Origin: Azophilus sp965221755 | Lineage (GTDB): Bacteria > Pseudomonadota > Gammaproteobacteria > Pseudomonadales > Azotimanducaceae | Direction of reading: 5' to 3' | Length of the DNA: 64,000 bases | Assembly (NCBI GenBank): GCA_965221755.1 | Contig: OZ244921.1 | Location: forward strand, 3,534,001-3,598,000 | Notes under the pieces: generated by a model | Told to the model about the DNA's origin: nothing | The model's input: the letters and a program-made list of their open reading frames with translations, nothing else | Database searches by the model: none | Program-made: the position numbers and the translations under genes | In this document: positions 54,117 to 61,975 of the stretch, piece by piece | How the letters are laid out: each line of letters begins with the position of its first letter | Position numbering within the stretch: position 1 is the first letter of the stretch

Positions 54117-55676
54117 ATGAACGGCGCTCAATCGCTTTTGCAGACCCTCTTTGACGGAGGCGTTGAAGTCTGCTTCACCAACCCGGGCACCTCGGAGATG
54201 CACTTCGTGGCGGCCTTGGACCGGCAGGACGGCATGCGCGGGGTGCTCGGCCTGTTTGAAGGCGTGGCGACCGGGGCCGCCGACGGCTACGCCCGCATGG
54301 CAGGCAAGCCAGCCTGCACGCTGCTGCACTTGGGACCCGGCCTCGCCAACGGTTTGGCCAATCTGCACAACGCCCGGCGCGCCTTCTCCCCGGTCGTCAA
54401 TGTGGTTGGGGAGCACGCCACCCGCCATAGGGCGCTCGACGCGCCGCTCACCTCCGACATCGCCGGTCTCGCGGGTCCGGTTTCCGGCTGGGTGCGCCTG
54501 GCTGAAAGCGCTGCAGGCGTGGCCGCCGACGCCGCCCTGGCCATTCAGGCCGCCCAAGGACCGCCGGGCTGCGTCGCCACTCTCATCCTGCCTGCGGACA
54601 CCGCTTGGAACGCCGCTCAGGGGCCAGCCTCGCCGCTGCCGACCGCGGGTCTTACGGCCCCGAACCCGCAGCGGGTCGATGCGGCGCTGGCCGCGTTGCG
54701 CAGCGGCGAGCCCTGCGCCCTGCTGATGAACGGCGAAGGCGTCAGCGAAGAGGCGTTGCGCGCCGCCAGCCGCATTCAGCAGGCGGCGAGCGCCAAACTG
54801 CTGGGCGATACCTTCCTGGCACGGATTCCCCGCGGCGCCGGACGGGTGGAACTGCCCCGCCTGCCCTACTTCGCCGAACAGGCGGAGGAGGCGTTGGGGG
54901 GCATTCGGCACCTGATCGCAGTGGACACCAAGGCGCCGGTCAGCTTCTTTGCCTATCCGGGCCGGGCCAGCGAATTGACCCCTTCGGGGTGCGCCGTCCA
55001 TACGCTGACCGAGCGCGGCGAGGACGCCTTGGCCGCCCTGACGGAGTTGGCCGAAGCCTTGGACGCCGACCGGCTGCCGCCCCGAGTCAGCTCGTTGCGC
55101 CGAGTCGGTCCGCCGCACGGCCCGGTCACCCCGGAATCCGCCGCCACCGCGGTGGCGGCGCTGCTGCCGGAAGACGCCATCATCGTCAATGAGGCGGCCA
55201 CCTCCGGCTTCGCGATGGCCGGGATGACCGCAGGCGCGCCGCCCCACGATGTGCTCGATCTCACCGGCGGGGCCATCGGCATGGGCATGCCCGCAGCGGT
55301 GGGCGCGGCCATCGCCTGTCCGGACCGGCGGGTGTTGAACCTGGAGGCCGACGGCAGCGGCATGTACACGGTGCAGGCGCTGTGGACCCAGGCTCGGGAA
55401 GGCTTGGATGTGACCACCATCATCTTCTCCAATCGCAAGTATGCGATCCTGCAAGTCGAGTTCATGCGCGTGGGCGCCCACAACCCAGGCTCTAAGGCCA
55501 TGGACATGCTGCAGCTCGACCGTCCCGACCTTGATTGGGTGGCGCTGGCCGCAGGCATGGGCGTGCCGGGACGCCGCGCCGACAGCGCCGAAGCCCTGTC
55601 CGCAGCGCTCGCCGAGAGCTTTGCCAGTCCGGGGCCGTTCCTGATTGAAGCGGTGATGGCGCCTGCGCGAACGTAA
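54117..55676 (+). CDS. Thiamine-diphosphate enzyme, acetolactate-synthase large-subunit-like
   Basis: 519 residues with the three-domain layout of the ThDP superfamily: the activating Glu in GLFEGVATGAADGYARM, a central domain, and the Mg/ThDP-binding EADGSGMYTVQALWTQ ending in IIFSNRKYAIL. The FAD-associated features of true acetolactate synthases are weak, and no small subunit (ilvN) follows, so it is better described as a benzoylformate-decarboxylase/ALS-like enzyme of unknown substrate. It lies 36 bp upstream of the UDP-sugar dehydrogenase gene, probably in the same transcript. Confidence 0.85.
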   Translation: MNGAQSLLQTLFDGGVEVCFTNPGTSEMHFVAALDRQDGMRGVLGLFEGVATGAADGYARMAGKPACTLLHLGPGLANGLANLHNARRAFSPVVNVVGEHATRHRALDAPLTSDIAGLAGPVSGWVRLAESAAGVAADAALAIQAAQGPPGCVATLILPADTAWNAAQGPASPLPTAGLTAPNPQRVDAALAALRSGEPCALLMNGEGVSEEALRAASRIQQAASAKLLGDTFLARIPRGAGRVELPRLPYFAEQAEEALGGIRHLIAVDTKAPVSFFAYPGRASELTPSGCAVHTLTERGEDALAALTELAEALDADRLPPRVSSLRRVGPPHGPVTPESAATAVAALLPEDAIIVNEAATSGFAMAGMTAGAPPHDVLDLTGGAIGMGMPAAVGAAIACPDRRVLNLEADGSGMYTVQALWTQAREGLDVTTIIFSNRKYAILQVEFMRVGAHNPGSKAMDMLQLDRPDLDWVALAAGMGVPGRRADSAEALSAALAESFASPGPFLIEAVMAPART

Positions 55677-55712
55677 TCCTCTTCGATTGATTCCAACCGT
55701 TTTGGCGCTTGC

Positions 55713-57083
55713 ATGAAAGTCACCATCTTCGGGACCGGCTACGTCGGCTTGGTGACCGGCACCTGCTTCGCGGAAATGGGCAACTCGGTGCTTTGCGTGG
55801 ACCTGGACGCGGAGCGCATCAAAGCGCTCTCAGCGGGCCGCGTCCCGATCCACGAACCGGGGCTTGAACCCTTGGTCGCAGCCAATGCCGCCGCCGGCAG
55901 GCTGCGTTTCACCCAAGACGCCGATCGAGGGGTGGATCACGGCGAGATTCTGTTCATCACCGTGGGCACCCCGACCGGAAAGGATGGCCAAGCCGACCTC
56001 CGCTTCGTGTTCCAAGTGGCCGAGCGCATTGGACAGCGCATGGACGCCGCCAAAATCGTCGTTGGCAAGTCCACAGTCCCCGTGGGCACCGCCGACAGGT
56101 TGCGGGCGATCATCGGCGCGGCGCTCAAGCAGCGGCGCGCCGACTTGGACTTCGATGTGGTCTCAAATCCGGAGTTCCTCAAGGAAGGCGCTGCGGTCAA
56201 CGACTTCATGCGCCCCGACCGCATCATCATCGGCACGAACCGGGACGCAAGCCGCATCCGCCTGGAGCGGCTCTACGAACCCTTCAGCCGCAACCGCGAC
56301 AAGTTCATGCACATGGACGCGCGCTCGGCGGAACTGTGCAAGTACGCCGCCAACGTCATGCTGGCTACCCGCATCAGCCTGATGAACGAACTGGCCAACT
56401 TGGCGGAACAAGTGGGCGCGGACATCGAAGCGGTGCGCTTGGGCGTTGGCCGCGATCCCCGCATCGGCAACCATTTCATCTACGCGGGCGCCGGCTACGG
56501 GGGCGCCTGCTTTCCCAAGGACATCAAGGCGCTCATCCACGCCGCCGCCGAAGCGGGCGTTGAGGCGCACGTCATGAAATCGGTGAAGCGCGTCAACGAA
56601 CGGCAGAAAAGCCTGTTGGTGCGCAGGATGCGCAGCCACTACGGGGACGGCTTGGGCGACCGCACGATCGCGCTCTGGGGACTGGCCTTCAAGCCCAACA
56701 CCAACGACATGCGCGAGGCGCCAAGCCGCAGGGTCATCGACGAGCTGCTCGCCGCAGGCGCCCGCGTGCGGGCCTACGACCCCGCCGCGGGCGATGAGGC
56801 CAAGCGCCTCTACGGCGACCAAATCGCCGTCTGCGACCGTCGCGAGGACACCGTCGCCGGTGCCGACGGCCTCGCCATCCTCACCGAGTGGAATGAATTC
56901 CGCAGCCCCGACTTCGGCCAACTGCTCAGCCAACTGCTCGAACCAACGATTTTCGATGGCCGCAACCTCTACGATCCCCGCCGTCTGGGCCAGCTCGGGT
57001 TCAACTACTACTCCGTCGGCCGCCCGCCACAGCGCCGCGCGGCACGAGAAAATGTGCGGGCTCAGAAACATACCGGAATCTGA
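55713..57083 (+). CDS. UDP-glucose/GDP-mannose dehydrogenase family protein
   Basis: 456 residues. NAD-binding GTGYVGLVTGTCFAEMGN at the N-terminus, catalytic Cys in GYGGACFPKDIKAL, and FKPNTNDMREAPS in the UDP-binding domain, all typical of UDP-glucose 6-dehydrogenase. It oxidises a nucleotide sugar to the uronic acid for surface polysaccharide. The usual end would be near YYSVGRP; the last nine codons (VRAQKHTGI) and the TGA stop are supplied by a repeat copy that begins at 57054, so the native C-terminus has been replaced or extended. Confidence 0.93.
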   Translation: MKVTIFGTGYVGLVTGTCFAEMGNSVLCVDLDAERIKALSAGRVPIHEPGLEPLVAANAAAGRLRFTQDADRGVDHGEILFITVGTPTGKDGQADLRFVFQVAERIGQRMDAAKIVVGKSTVPVGTADRLRAIIGAALKQRRADLDFDVVSNPEFLKEGAAVNDFMRPDRIIIGTNRDASRIRLERLYEPFSRNRDKFMHMDARSAELCKYAANVMLATRISLMNELANLAEQVGADIEAVRLGVGRDPRIGNHFIYAGAGYGGACFPKDIKALIHAAAEAGVEAHVMKSVKRVNERQKSLLVRRMRSHYGDGLGDRTIALWGLAFKPNTNDMREAPSRRVIDELLAAGARVRAYDPAAGDEAKRLYGDQIAVCDRREDTVAGADGLAILTEWNEFRSPDFGQLLSQLLEPTIFDGRNLYDPRRLGQLGFNYYSVGRPPQRRAARENVRAQKHTGI

Positions 57084-57146
57084 TCTAAGCGACGAGCGCG
57101 GAGTTTCGCGCCAGCGAAACTCCATCCGCGACCATCAGGTCGCGCA
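57054..57146 (+). repeat. Modular palindromic repeat, copy 13, overlapping the dehydrogenase 3' end (class gcgacc)
   Basis: Head gtgcgggctcagaaacatac, core ggagtttcgcgccagcgaaa, terminal hairpin gcgacc-atca-ggtcgc. Nearly identical to copy 8. It encodes the last codons of the dehydrogenase and ends 10 bp before the citrate synthase -35 box. Confidence 0.93.
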
Positions 57147-57155
57147 AGCAGAAAA

Positions 57156-57183
57156 TTGACAACGGCGAGCCTTCGCCTATAGA
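57156..57183 (+). promoter_or_regulatory. gltA promoter with dyad in spacer
   Basis: Consensus ttgaca (57156-57161), 16-bp spacer, tataga (57178-57183). The spacer contains the palindrome ggcga-gcct-tcgcc, a candidate operator. Confidence 0.65.
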
Positions 57184-57255
57184 CTCAGCCGCTGCAATCC
57201 AGAACGGCCCCGTCCATCAGGACGCGCGGCGATAAACCAGTTTTTTGGAGGGTTT

Positions 57256-58581
57256 GTGGCGCACGAAAGCCAAAGTGCTGCGCGGCTCAGCATTGATGAG
57301 AGGGAAATCGAGCTGCCGATCATTTCAGGCCGCGAGGGTCCGAACGTCATCGACATCGGCAAGCTGGCCAGCCAAGGCTACTTCACCTACGACCCCGGCT
57401 TTGTGTCCACCGCCTCGTGCAATTCCGAGATCACCTACGTTGACGGGGACAACGGCGTGCTGCTGCACCGAGGCTACCCCATAGAGCAACTCGCCGAGCG
57501 CTCCGACTACTTGGAGCTGTGCTACCTGCTGCTGAAGGGCGAACTGCCGAACGCCGCTGAGCGGGCGGAGTTCGACTGGGAGATCAAGCACCACACGATG
57601 GTGGATGAAAAGCTGCGCACCTTCATCGAGGGCTTTCGCCGGGACGCGCACCCCATGGCCGTCATGTGCGGCATAGTCGGCGCGCTGTCGGCCTTCTACC
57701 ACGACTCGCTGGACATCAACAGCGAGGAGGACCGGCTGCGAACGGCAATGCGGCTGATCGCCAAGATGCCCACTTTGGCCGCCATGAGCTACAAGTACCC
57801 CCTGGGTCAGCCCTTCATCTATCCGCGCAACGAACTGGGCTTCGCCGAGAACTTCCTGCACATGATGTTCGCCACGCCCTGCGAGGGCTACGAAGTCAAC
57901 CCCGTCATCGCCCGGGCCATGGACCGCATTCTGCTGCTCCATGCCGACCACGAGCAAAACGCCTCCACGTCAACCGTGCGCATGGCCGGCTCCACCGGGG
58001 CCAACCCCTACGCCTGCGTCGCCGCCGGCATCGCCGCCCTCTGGGGCCCCGCCCACGGCGGCGCCAACGAGGCCGTGCTGAACATGCTCGACGAAATCGG
58101 CGATGAGCGCAACATCGACAAATTCGTCGCCAAGGCGAAGGATCGGGACGATCCCTTCCGGCTGATGGGCTTCGGCCATCGGGTGTACAAGAGCTACGAC
58201 CCGCGCGCCAAGGTGATGCAGCAGACCTGCCATGAGGTGCTCAACGAACTCGGAGCGGAGGACAACCCGACGCTGCGGATGGCGCAACGCTTGGAGAAGA
58301 TCGCGCTTGAGGACAGCTACTTCGTGGAAAAGCGCCTTTATCCCAACGTGGACTTCTATTCGGGCATCATTCTCAAGGCCATCGGCATACCTGTGGAGTT
58401 GTTCACGGTGGTCTTCGCCACCGGCCGAACGCCGGGCTGGATCGCCCACTGGAACGAGATGATCAGCGGGGCCTACCGCCTTGGCCGGCCCCGGCAGCTC
58501 TACCAAGGCCACCAACGGCGGGATTTCGTGCCCTTGGAACAGCGGCGCCCAAGCGAAGCAATCAGTCACCAAGCCGAGTGA
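57256..58581 (+). CDS. gltA: Citrate synthase, type II
   Basis: 441 residues from a GTG at 57256 with a ttggaggg ribosome-binding site. Condenses acetyl-CoA and oxaloacetate. Catalytic residues are in place: His in HADHEQNASTSTVRM, His in GPAHGGANEAVLNML and Asp in NVDFYSGIILKAIG; MGFGHRVYKSYDPRAK is the family signature. The C-terminus GRPRQLYQGHQRRDFVPLEQR is normal, followed by about ten extra residues that overlap the convergent dehydrogenase gene by 20 bp. Confidence 0.97.
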   Translation: MAHESQSAARLSIDEREIELPIISGREGPNVIDIGKLASQGYFTYDPGFVSTASCNSEITYVDGDNGVLLHRGYPIEQLAERSDYLELCYLLLKGELPNAAERAEFDWEIKHHTMVDEKLRTFIEGFRRDAHPMAVMCGIVGALSAFYHDSLDINSEEDRLRTAMRLIAKMPTLAAMSYKYPLGQPFIYPRNELGFAENFLHMMFATPCEGYEVNPVIARAMDRILLLHADHEQNASTSTVRMAGSTGANPYACVAAGIAALWGPAHGGANEAVLNMLDEIGDERNIDKFVAKAKDRDDPFRLMGFGHRVYKSYDPRAKVMQQTCHEVLNELGAEDNPTLRMAQRLEKIALEDSYFVEKRLYPNVDFYSGIILKAIGIPVELFTVVFATGRTPGWIAHWNEMISGAYRLGRPRQLYQGHQRRDFVPLEQRRPSEAISHQAE

Positions 58582-59434
58582 TGAGGCTGGAAGTGTCCCA
58601 GCGACTGCCGCCCTTGGCTTCCACATCGGCGTAAAACTGATCGACCAAGGCCGTCAACGGCAGCTTGGCTCCCAAGGTCCGTCCCGTCCGCAGCGCGATG
58701 GCGAGATCCTTGCGCATCCACTGCACCGCAAAGCCGAAATCGAACTTGCCTTCCGCCATGGTGTGCGCCCGGTTTTCCATTTGCCAGGACTGGGCGGCGC
58801 CCTTGGCAATGACTTCCACCACGGCGCCGACGTCAAGCCCCGCCCTTTGGGCGAAGTCGATGCCCTCGCTTAAGCCCTGCAGCACCCCAGCGATGCAGAC
58901 CTGGTTCACCATCTTGGTGAGCTGACCGGCACCCGCCGAGCCCATCCGGCGCACAAAGCGGGCGTAGCAATCCATCGCCGGCAGCGCCCGCTCGCAATCG
59001 GCAACGGCGCCGCCCGCCATGATGGTGAGTTGGCCATTCTCCGCCCCGGCCTGACCGCCGGACACGGGCGCATCCACGAAGCCGACGCCCCGCTCGCTGG
59101 CGGCCGAAGCCAGCTCCTGCGCGACCTCGGCGGAAACAGTGGTGTGGTCCACCAGCACGGCGCCTGCGGCCATGCCGTTCAAGACGCCGGCTTCGGCCAG
59201 GCAAACACTGCGGACATCGTCGTCATCGCCCACGCAGACAAGCACCAAGTCCGCCCCGGCGGCGGCGGCCTTGGGCGAATCGAAGCACCGGCCACCGTAA
59301 TCATCGACCCACTGCCGAGCCCGGGCCGAGGTGCGGTTGTGCACCGACATGCGCCAGCCCGCCCGGGCCAGGTGTCCGGCCATGGGATAGCCCATGACCC
59401 CCAAGCCAATGAAGGCGGCGCGCATTTCCGGCAT
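58562..59434 (-). CDS. 3-hydroxyisobutyrate-dehydrogenase family NAD(P)-dependent oxidoreductase
   Basis: 290 residues. N-terminal Rossmann motif AAFIGLGVMGYPMAGHL, the substrate motif FVDAPVSGGQAGAENGQLTI, and the catalytic Lys in GQLTKMVNQVCIAG are all present. Members oxidise beta-hydroxyacids (3-hydroxyisobutyrate, tartronate semialdehyde, gamma-hydroxybutyrate); the exact substrate is not evident. It overlaps the end of gltA by 20 bp on the other strand. It lies about 100 bp beyond the sphingolipid-type operon and may or may not be part of that transcript. Confidence 0.92.
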   Translation of the reverse strand: MPEMRAAFIGLGVMGYPMAGHLARAGWRMSVHNRTSARARQWVDDYGGRCFDSPKAAAAGADLVLVCVGDDDDVRSVCLAEAGVLNGMAAGAVLVDHTTVSAEVAQELASAASERGVGFVDAPVSGGQAGAENGQLTIMAGGAVADCERALPAMDCYARFVRRMGSAGAGQLTKMVNQVCIAGVLQGLSEGIDFAQRAGLDVGAVVEVIAKGAAQSWQMENRAHTMAEGKFDFGFAVQWMRKDLAIALRTGRTLGAKLPLTALVDQFYADVEAKGGSRWDTSSLITRLGD

Positions 59435-59536
59435 CTGCTTCGTCCCGGCGGCAATGGTGAGGCCGGCAGTTTAACTCAGGCAGGCAACGGCGACCGGACC
59501 GTCCCGGCATTGGCATCACGGACGCATGGATGGCCG

Positions 59537-60724
59537 TCAACCCAATGCGCCAATGGCCTTCATCACCTTGGCGACGGCGGTGACGATGCAATCGAGCTGA
59601 TCGTCGGTGTGGGCGGCGCTGACGCTCATGCGCAGCAGGCTGCCGCCGCCCGGTGCGGCGGGAGGCAGGAACAGATTGACGTACACGCCCTCCGCCAGCA
59701 AGCCGTTCCATGCCGCCAAGGCATCCTCCCGGCGCCGAAGACGCACTGACATGACTGGGCTGGCGGCTTCGCCAACGTTGACGCCAAGCCGGGAGAGCCC
59801 CTGGTGCATACGGTTCGCGTTGCGCCATAGACGCATCCTCAGCTCCGGGCGGGCGCGCAGCGTCCGCAGGGCGGCGCGGGTGCAGGCAATGGTGGCCGGG
59901 GACGGCGAGGCGGTGAACATGTAGGGCCGGCTGGCATACGGAAACAGCGCCAATTCCTTATGGCGGCTGGCGCAGAAGCCGCCCATGGCGCCCAGGCTCT
60001 TGCTGAAGGTGCCCACCACGAAATCCACTTGGTCCATGACGCCAGCCTCCTCAACCACGCCCCGCCCCTCAGCCCCCGCCACGCCGAGGGAGTGGGCTTC
60101 ATCGACCAGCAGGCAGGCACCGTGGCGCTCCTTGATTGCCGCGATGTCAGCCAAGGGCGCACGGTCGCCGAGCACGCCGTAAAGGCCTTCCACGACCACC
60201 AAGGCGTTTTGCGCCTTGGCCCCGAGACGGCTCAAGCGCCTGTCCAAGCTGGCGGGGTCGCTGTGCCGGAAGGTGTACAGATCAGCGGCGGACAGGCGGC
60301 AGCCGTCGAACAAGCTGGCATGGGCATCGGCATCGAGCAGCGCCGCATCGCCGGCGCCGAGCAGCGCCGACAGGGCGCCTAGGTTGGCCGCATAGCCGGT
60401 GGAGAACACCACTGCCGCCGGATAGCCGTAAAAGTCCGCCAGCTCCGCTTCGAGCGCCACATGGGCCGCATAGGTGCCGTTGGCCAAACGCGAACCCGTG
60501 GTGCCGGTGCCGGCTGCGGTCAGGGCTTCGCGGCCCGCTTGCACCGCTTGCGCGTCAAAGGTCATGCCCAAATAGTTGTTGGTGCCGGCCAAAACGGTGG
60601 GTCTGCCGTTGATGATCCCCAAGGTGGCGGATTCCAGGCGTTCGATGACCGTGCCGGCAGGGTCGGCTTCGCCCAAGGCGCGCCGGGCTTCCTCCACCGC
60701 GCCAAACTTGGCCAGCAGGCTCAT
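59537..60724 (-). CDS. spt: Serine palmitoyltransferase (alpha-oxoamine synthase)
   Basis: 395 residues of PLP fold type I. The PLP lysine is in FVVGTFSKSLGAMGGFC. Stretches such as GTNNYLGMTFD, GTGTTGSRLANGTYAAH, ALEAELADFYGYPAAVVFST and GVYVNLFLPPAAP match bacterial (Sphingomonas-type) serine palmitoyltransferase more closely than BioF or KBL. It would condense serine with an acyl-thioester to 3-ketosphinganine. The ATG overlaps the ACP stop (ATGA), and the partners (ACP, acyl-AMP ligase, SDR) fit acyl-ACP-dependent sphingolipid synthesis. BioF remains the alternative, but no bio genes are nearby. Confidence 0.88.
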   Translation of the reverse strand: MSLLAKFGAVEEARRALGEADPAGTVIERLESATLGIINGRPTVLAGTNNYLGMTFDAQAVQAGREALTAAGTGTTGSRLANGTYAAHVALEAELADFYGYPAAVVFSTGYAANLGALSALLGAGDAALLDADAHASLFDGCRLSAADLYTFRHSDPASLDRRLSRLGAKAQNALVVVEGLYGVLGDRAPLADIAAIKERHGACLLVDEAHSLGVAGAEGRGVVEEAGVMDQVDFVVGTFSKSLGAMGGFCASRHKELALFPYASRPYMFTASPSPATIACTRAALRTLRARPELRMRLWRNANRMHQGLSRLGVNVGEAASPVMSVRLRRREDALAAWNGLLAEGVYVNLFLPPAAPGGGSLLRMSVSAAHTDDQLDCIVTAVAKVMKAIGALG

Positions 60725-60957
60725 GCCCGGACTTTGCCGACCACGGCCGCCAACTGGGCGATGTTGCGCACGTCGGCCAGCTGCCGCTGCTCGATGACGA
60801 TGTCGAAGCGGTCCTCCACTTCCATGACGAACTCCATGATCTGCGCCGATTCAAGGGCCAGCGCGTCCAGCAAGTCGGTATCCGAGGCAAAGTCCGGGGG
60901 CAAGGGCGTGATGCCGGCAAGCAGCTCGCGCAATTCCAGTTCAAGGGGGCTGTCCAT
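60721..60957 (-). CDS. Acyl carrier protein of the sphingolipid-type operon
   Basis: 78 residues from the ATG at 60957, which has an aagga ribosome-binding site. Acidic four-helix ACP: the phosphopantetheine serine is S37 in LLDALALESAQIMEF, where ES-A replaces the usual DSL, as in several specialised ACPs. EFVMEVEDRFDIVI is the canonical recognition helix. It presumably carries the acyl chain activated by the neighbouring acyl-AMP ligase to the serine palmitoyltransferase. Overlaps the SDR gene by 17 bp and the synthase gene by 4 bp. Confidence 0.9.
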   Translation of the reverse strand: MDSPLELELRELLAGITPLPPDFASDTDLLDALALESAQIMEFVMEVEDRFDIVIEQRQLADVRNIAQLAAVVGKVRA

Positions 60958-61975
60958 CGCGTTTCCTTCGGCCTCCAGCCGCAAAAGTCAGTTCAAGTCC
61001 ACTGGCCAAGTCATGCCTTGGCCGCCATCCGGTGGCGGCGGCGAAGCCATCGCCGTCGCCCACCCAACGATCATGGCCCAGCTCTCGAACCTTGCCCGGC
61101 GTCAGCATCGGCGCCCGGCCCAGAAGCCGCGAAAAACCGACGTTCGCCTTGGCCGCTGCCTGCAGCACGGGCGTGGGGATCACCAGGATCCGAGTCCTGC
61201 GGGCGCCTGCCGCCGCCGCTATGGCGGGCCAATCGTAGCCATCCTCGGCGCCGTCGTCGATGTTGAACCGCCGGCCCCGGCAACGCCGGGGAGCCCGCAG
61301 CCAGCACAGGACGGCGTCAGCCAAGTCATCGACATGAAGAAAGGACAGCCTCTGCGCGGGATTGCCGGGCACCAATACCCAGCCGCACCGCATCAGGCGG
61401 AACAGGGGCGTCAGTTCCCGGTCCCCCGGGCCGTAAACGGCGGGCGGGCGAATGACGGTTGAATCGATTTGCGGGTGCGCCGCCAGCGCCAGTTCGCCGG
61501 CGCGCTTGCTGGCCGCGTAATCGGACAGTTGCGGCTCGGCGGCGGCCAGCGACGAAACCAGCAGCATGGCTGGCGGTTCCGCTTGGCACAGGGCGGCGGC
61601 GCACAAGCAGCTGACCGCCTCGCCGTTGGCGGCGGCGAAATCCCGGGGCCGCGAGCCGCGCACCGCGCCGGCGAGATGCACCACGGCGTCCACCCCGGCC
61701 AAGGCGCCGGCCAACGCATCCACGTCGTCCAAGGCGGCGACCCAAGGCGAGAGGCGCGCATCCAGCACAGCGGTCGGCCGCCTGACGATGGCCCGCGTCT
61801 CAATGGAAGCCGCGATGAGCTTGACCGCCAGACGCCTGCCAATGAATCCAGTCAGGCCGGTGACGGCAACGGTGCGTGGCTTAGCGGAAACGAAGGGAGC
61901 CTTCAGCCATTGGCGAGGCGAGCGCCGGCCGCAGCGGACGCGGCCTTCGGTGCGGGATTTCCGGCCTCGTCCCAA
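60941..61975 (-). CDS. cerR: NAD-dependent epimerase/dehydratase-type reductase, CerR-like
   Basis: Extended SDR fold: VAVTGLTGFIGRRLAVKLI, VVHLAGAVRGS, Ser in LLVSSLAAAEP and catalytic YAASK (SDYAASKRAGELAL), then RPPAVYGPGDRE. The start is uncertain: homology begins near 61870, the only normal start codon upstream is TTG at 61975, which would overlap the acyl-AMP ligase gene by 73 bp. In the Caulobacter sphingolipid locus, as I recall it, a protein of this type between acp and the acyl-ligase reduces the 3-keto group (CerR); the same position here supports that role. Confidence 0.82.
   Translation of the reverse strand: MGRGRKSRTEGRVRCGRRSPRQWLKAPFVSAKPRTVAVTGLTGFIGRRLAVKLIAASIETRAIVRRPTAVLDARLSPWVAALDDVDALAGALAGVDAVVHLAGAVRGSRPRDFAAANGEAVSCLCAAALCQAEPPAMLLVSSLAAAEPQLSDYAASKRAGELALAAHPQIDSTVIRPPAVYGPGDRELTPLFRLMRCGWVLVPGNPAQRLSFLHVDDLADAVLCWLRAPRRCRGRRFNIDDGAEDGYDWPAIAAAAGARRTRILVIPTPVLQAAAKANVGFSRLLGRAPMLTPGKVRELGHDRWVGDGDGFAAATGWRPRHDLASGLELTFAAGGRRKRDGQPP

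Noticed and set aside
53892..55481. Extension of the secreted-protein frame to 758 residues
   Set aside because: The extra part runs antisense through the ThDP-enzyme gene, which has clear family motifs; a strong ribosome-binding site marks the true start at 53891.
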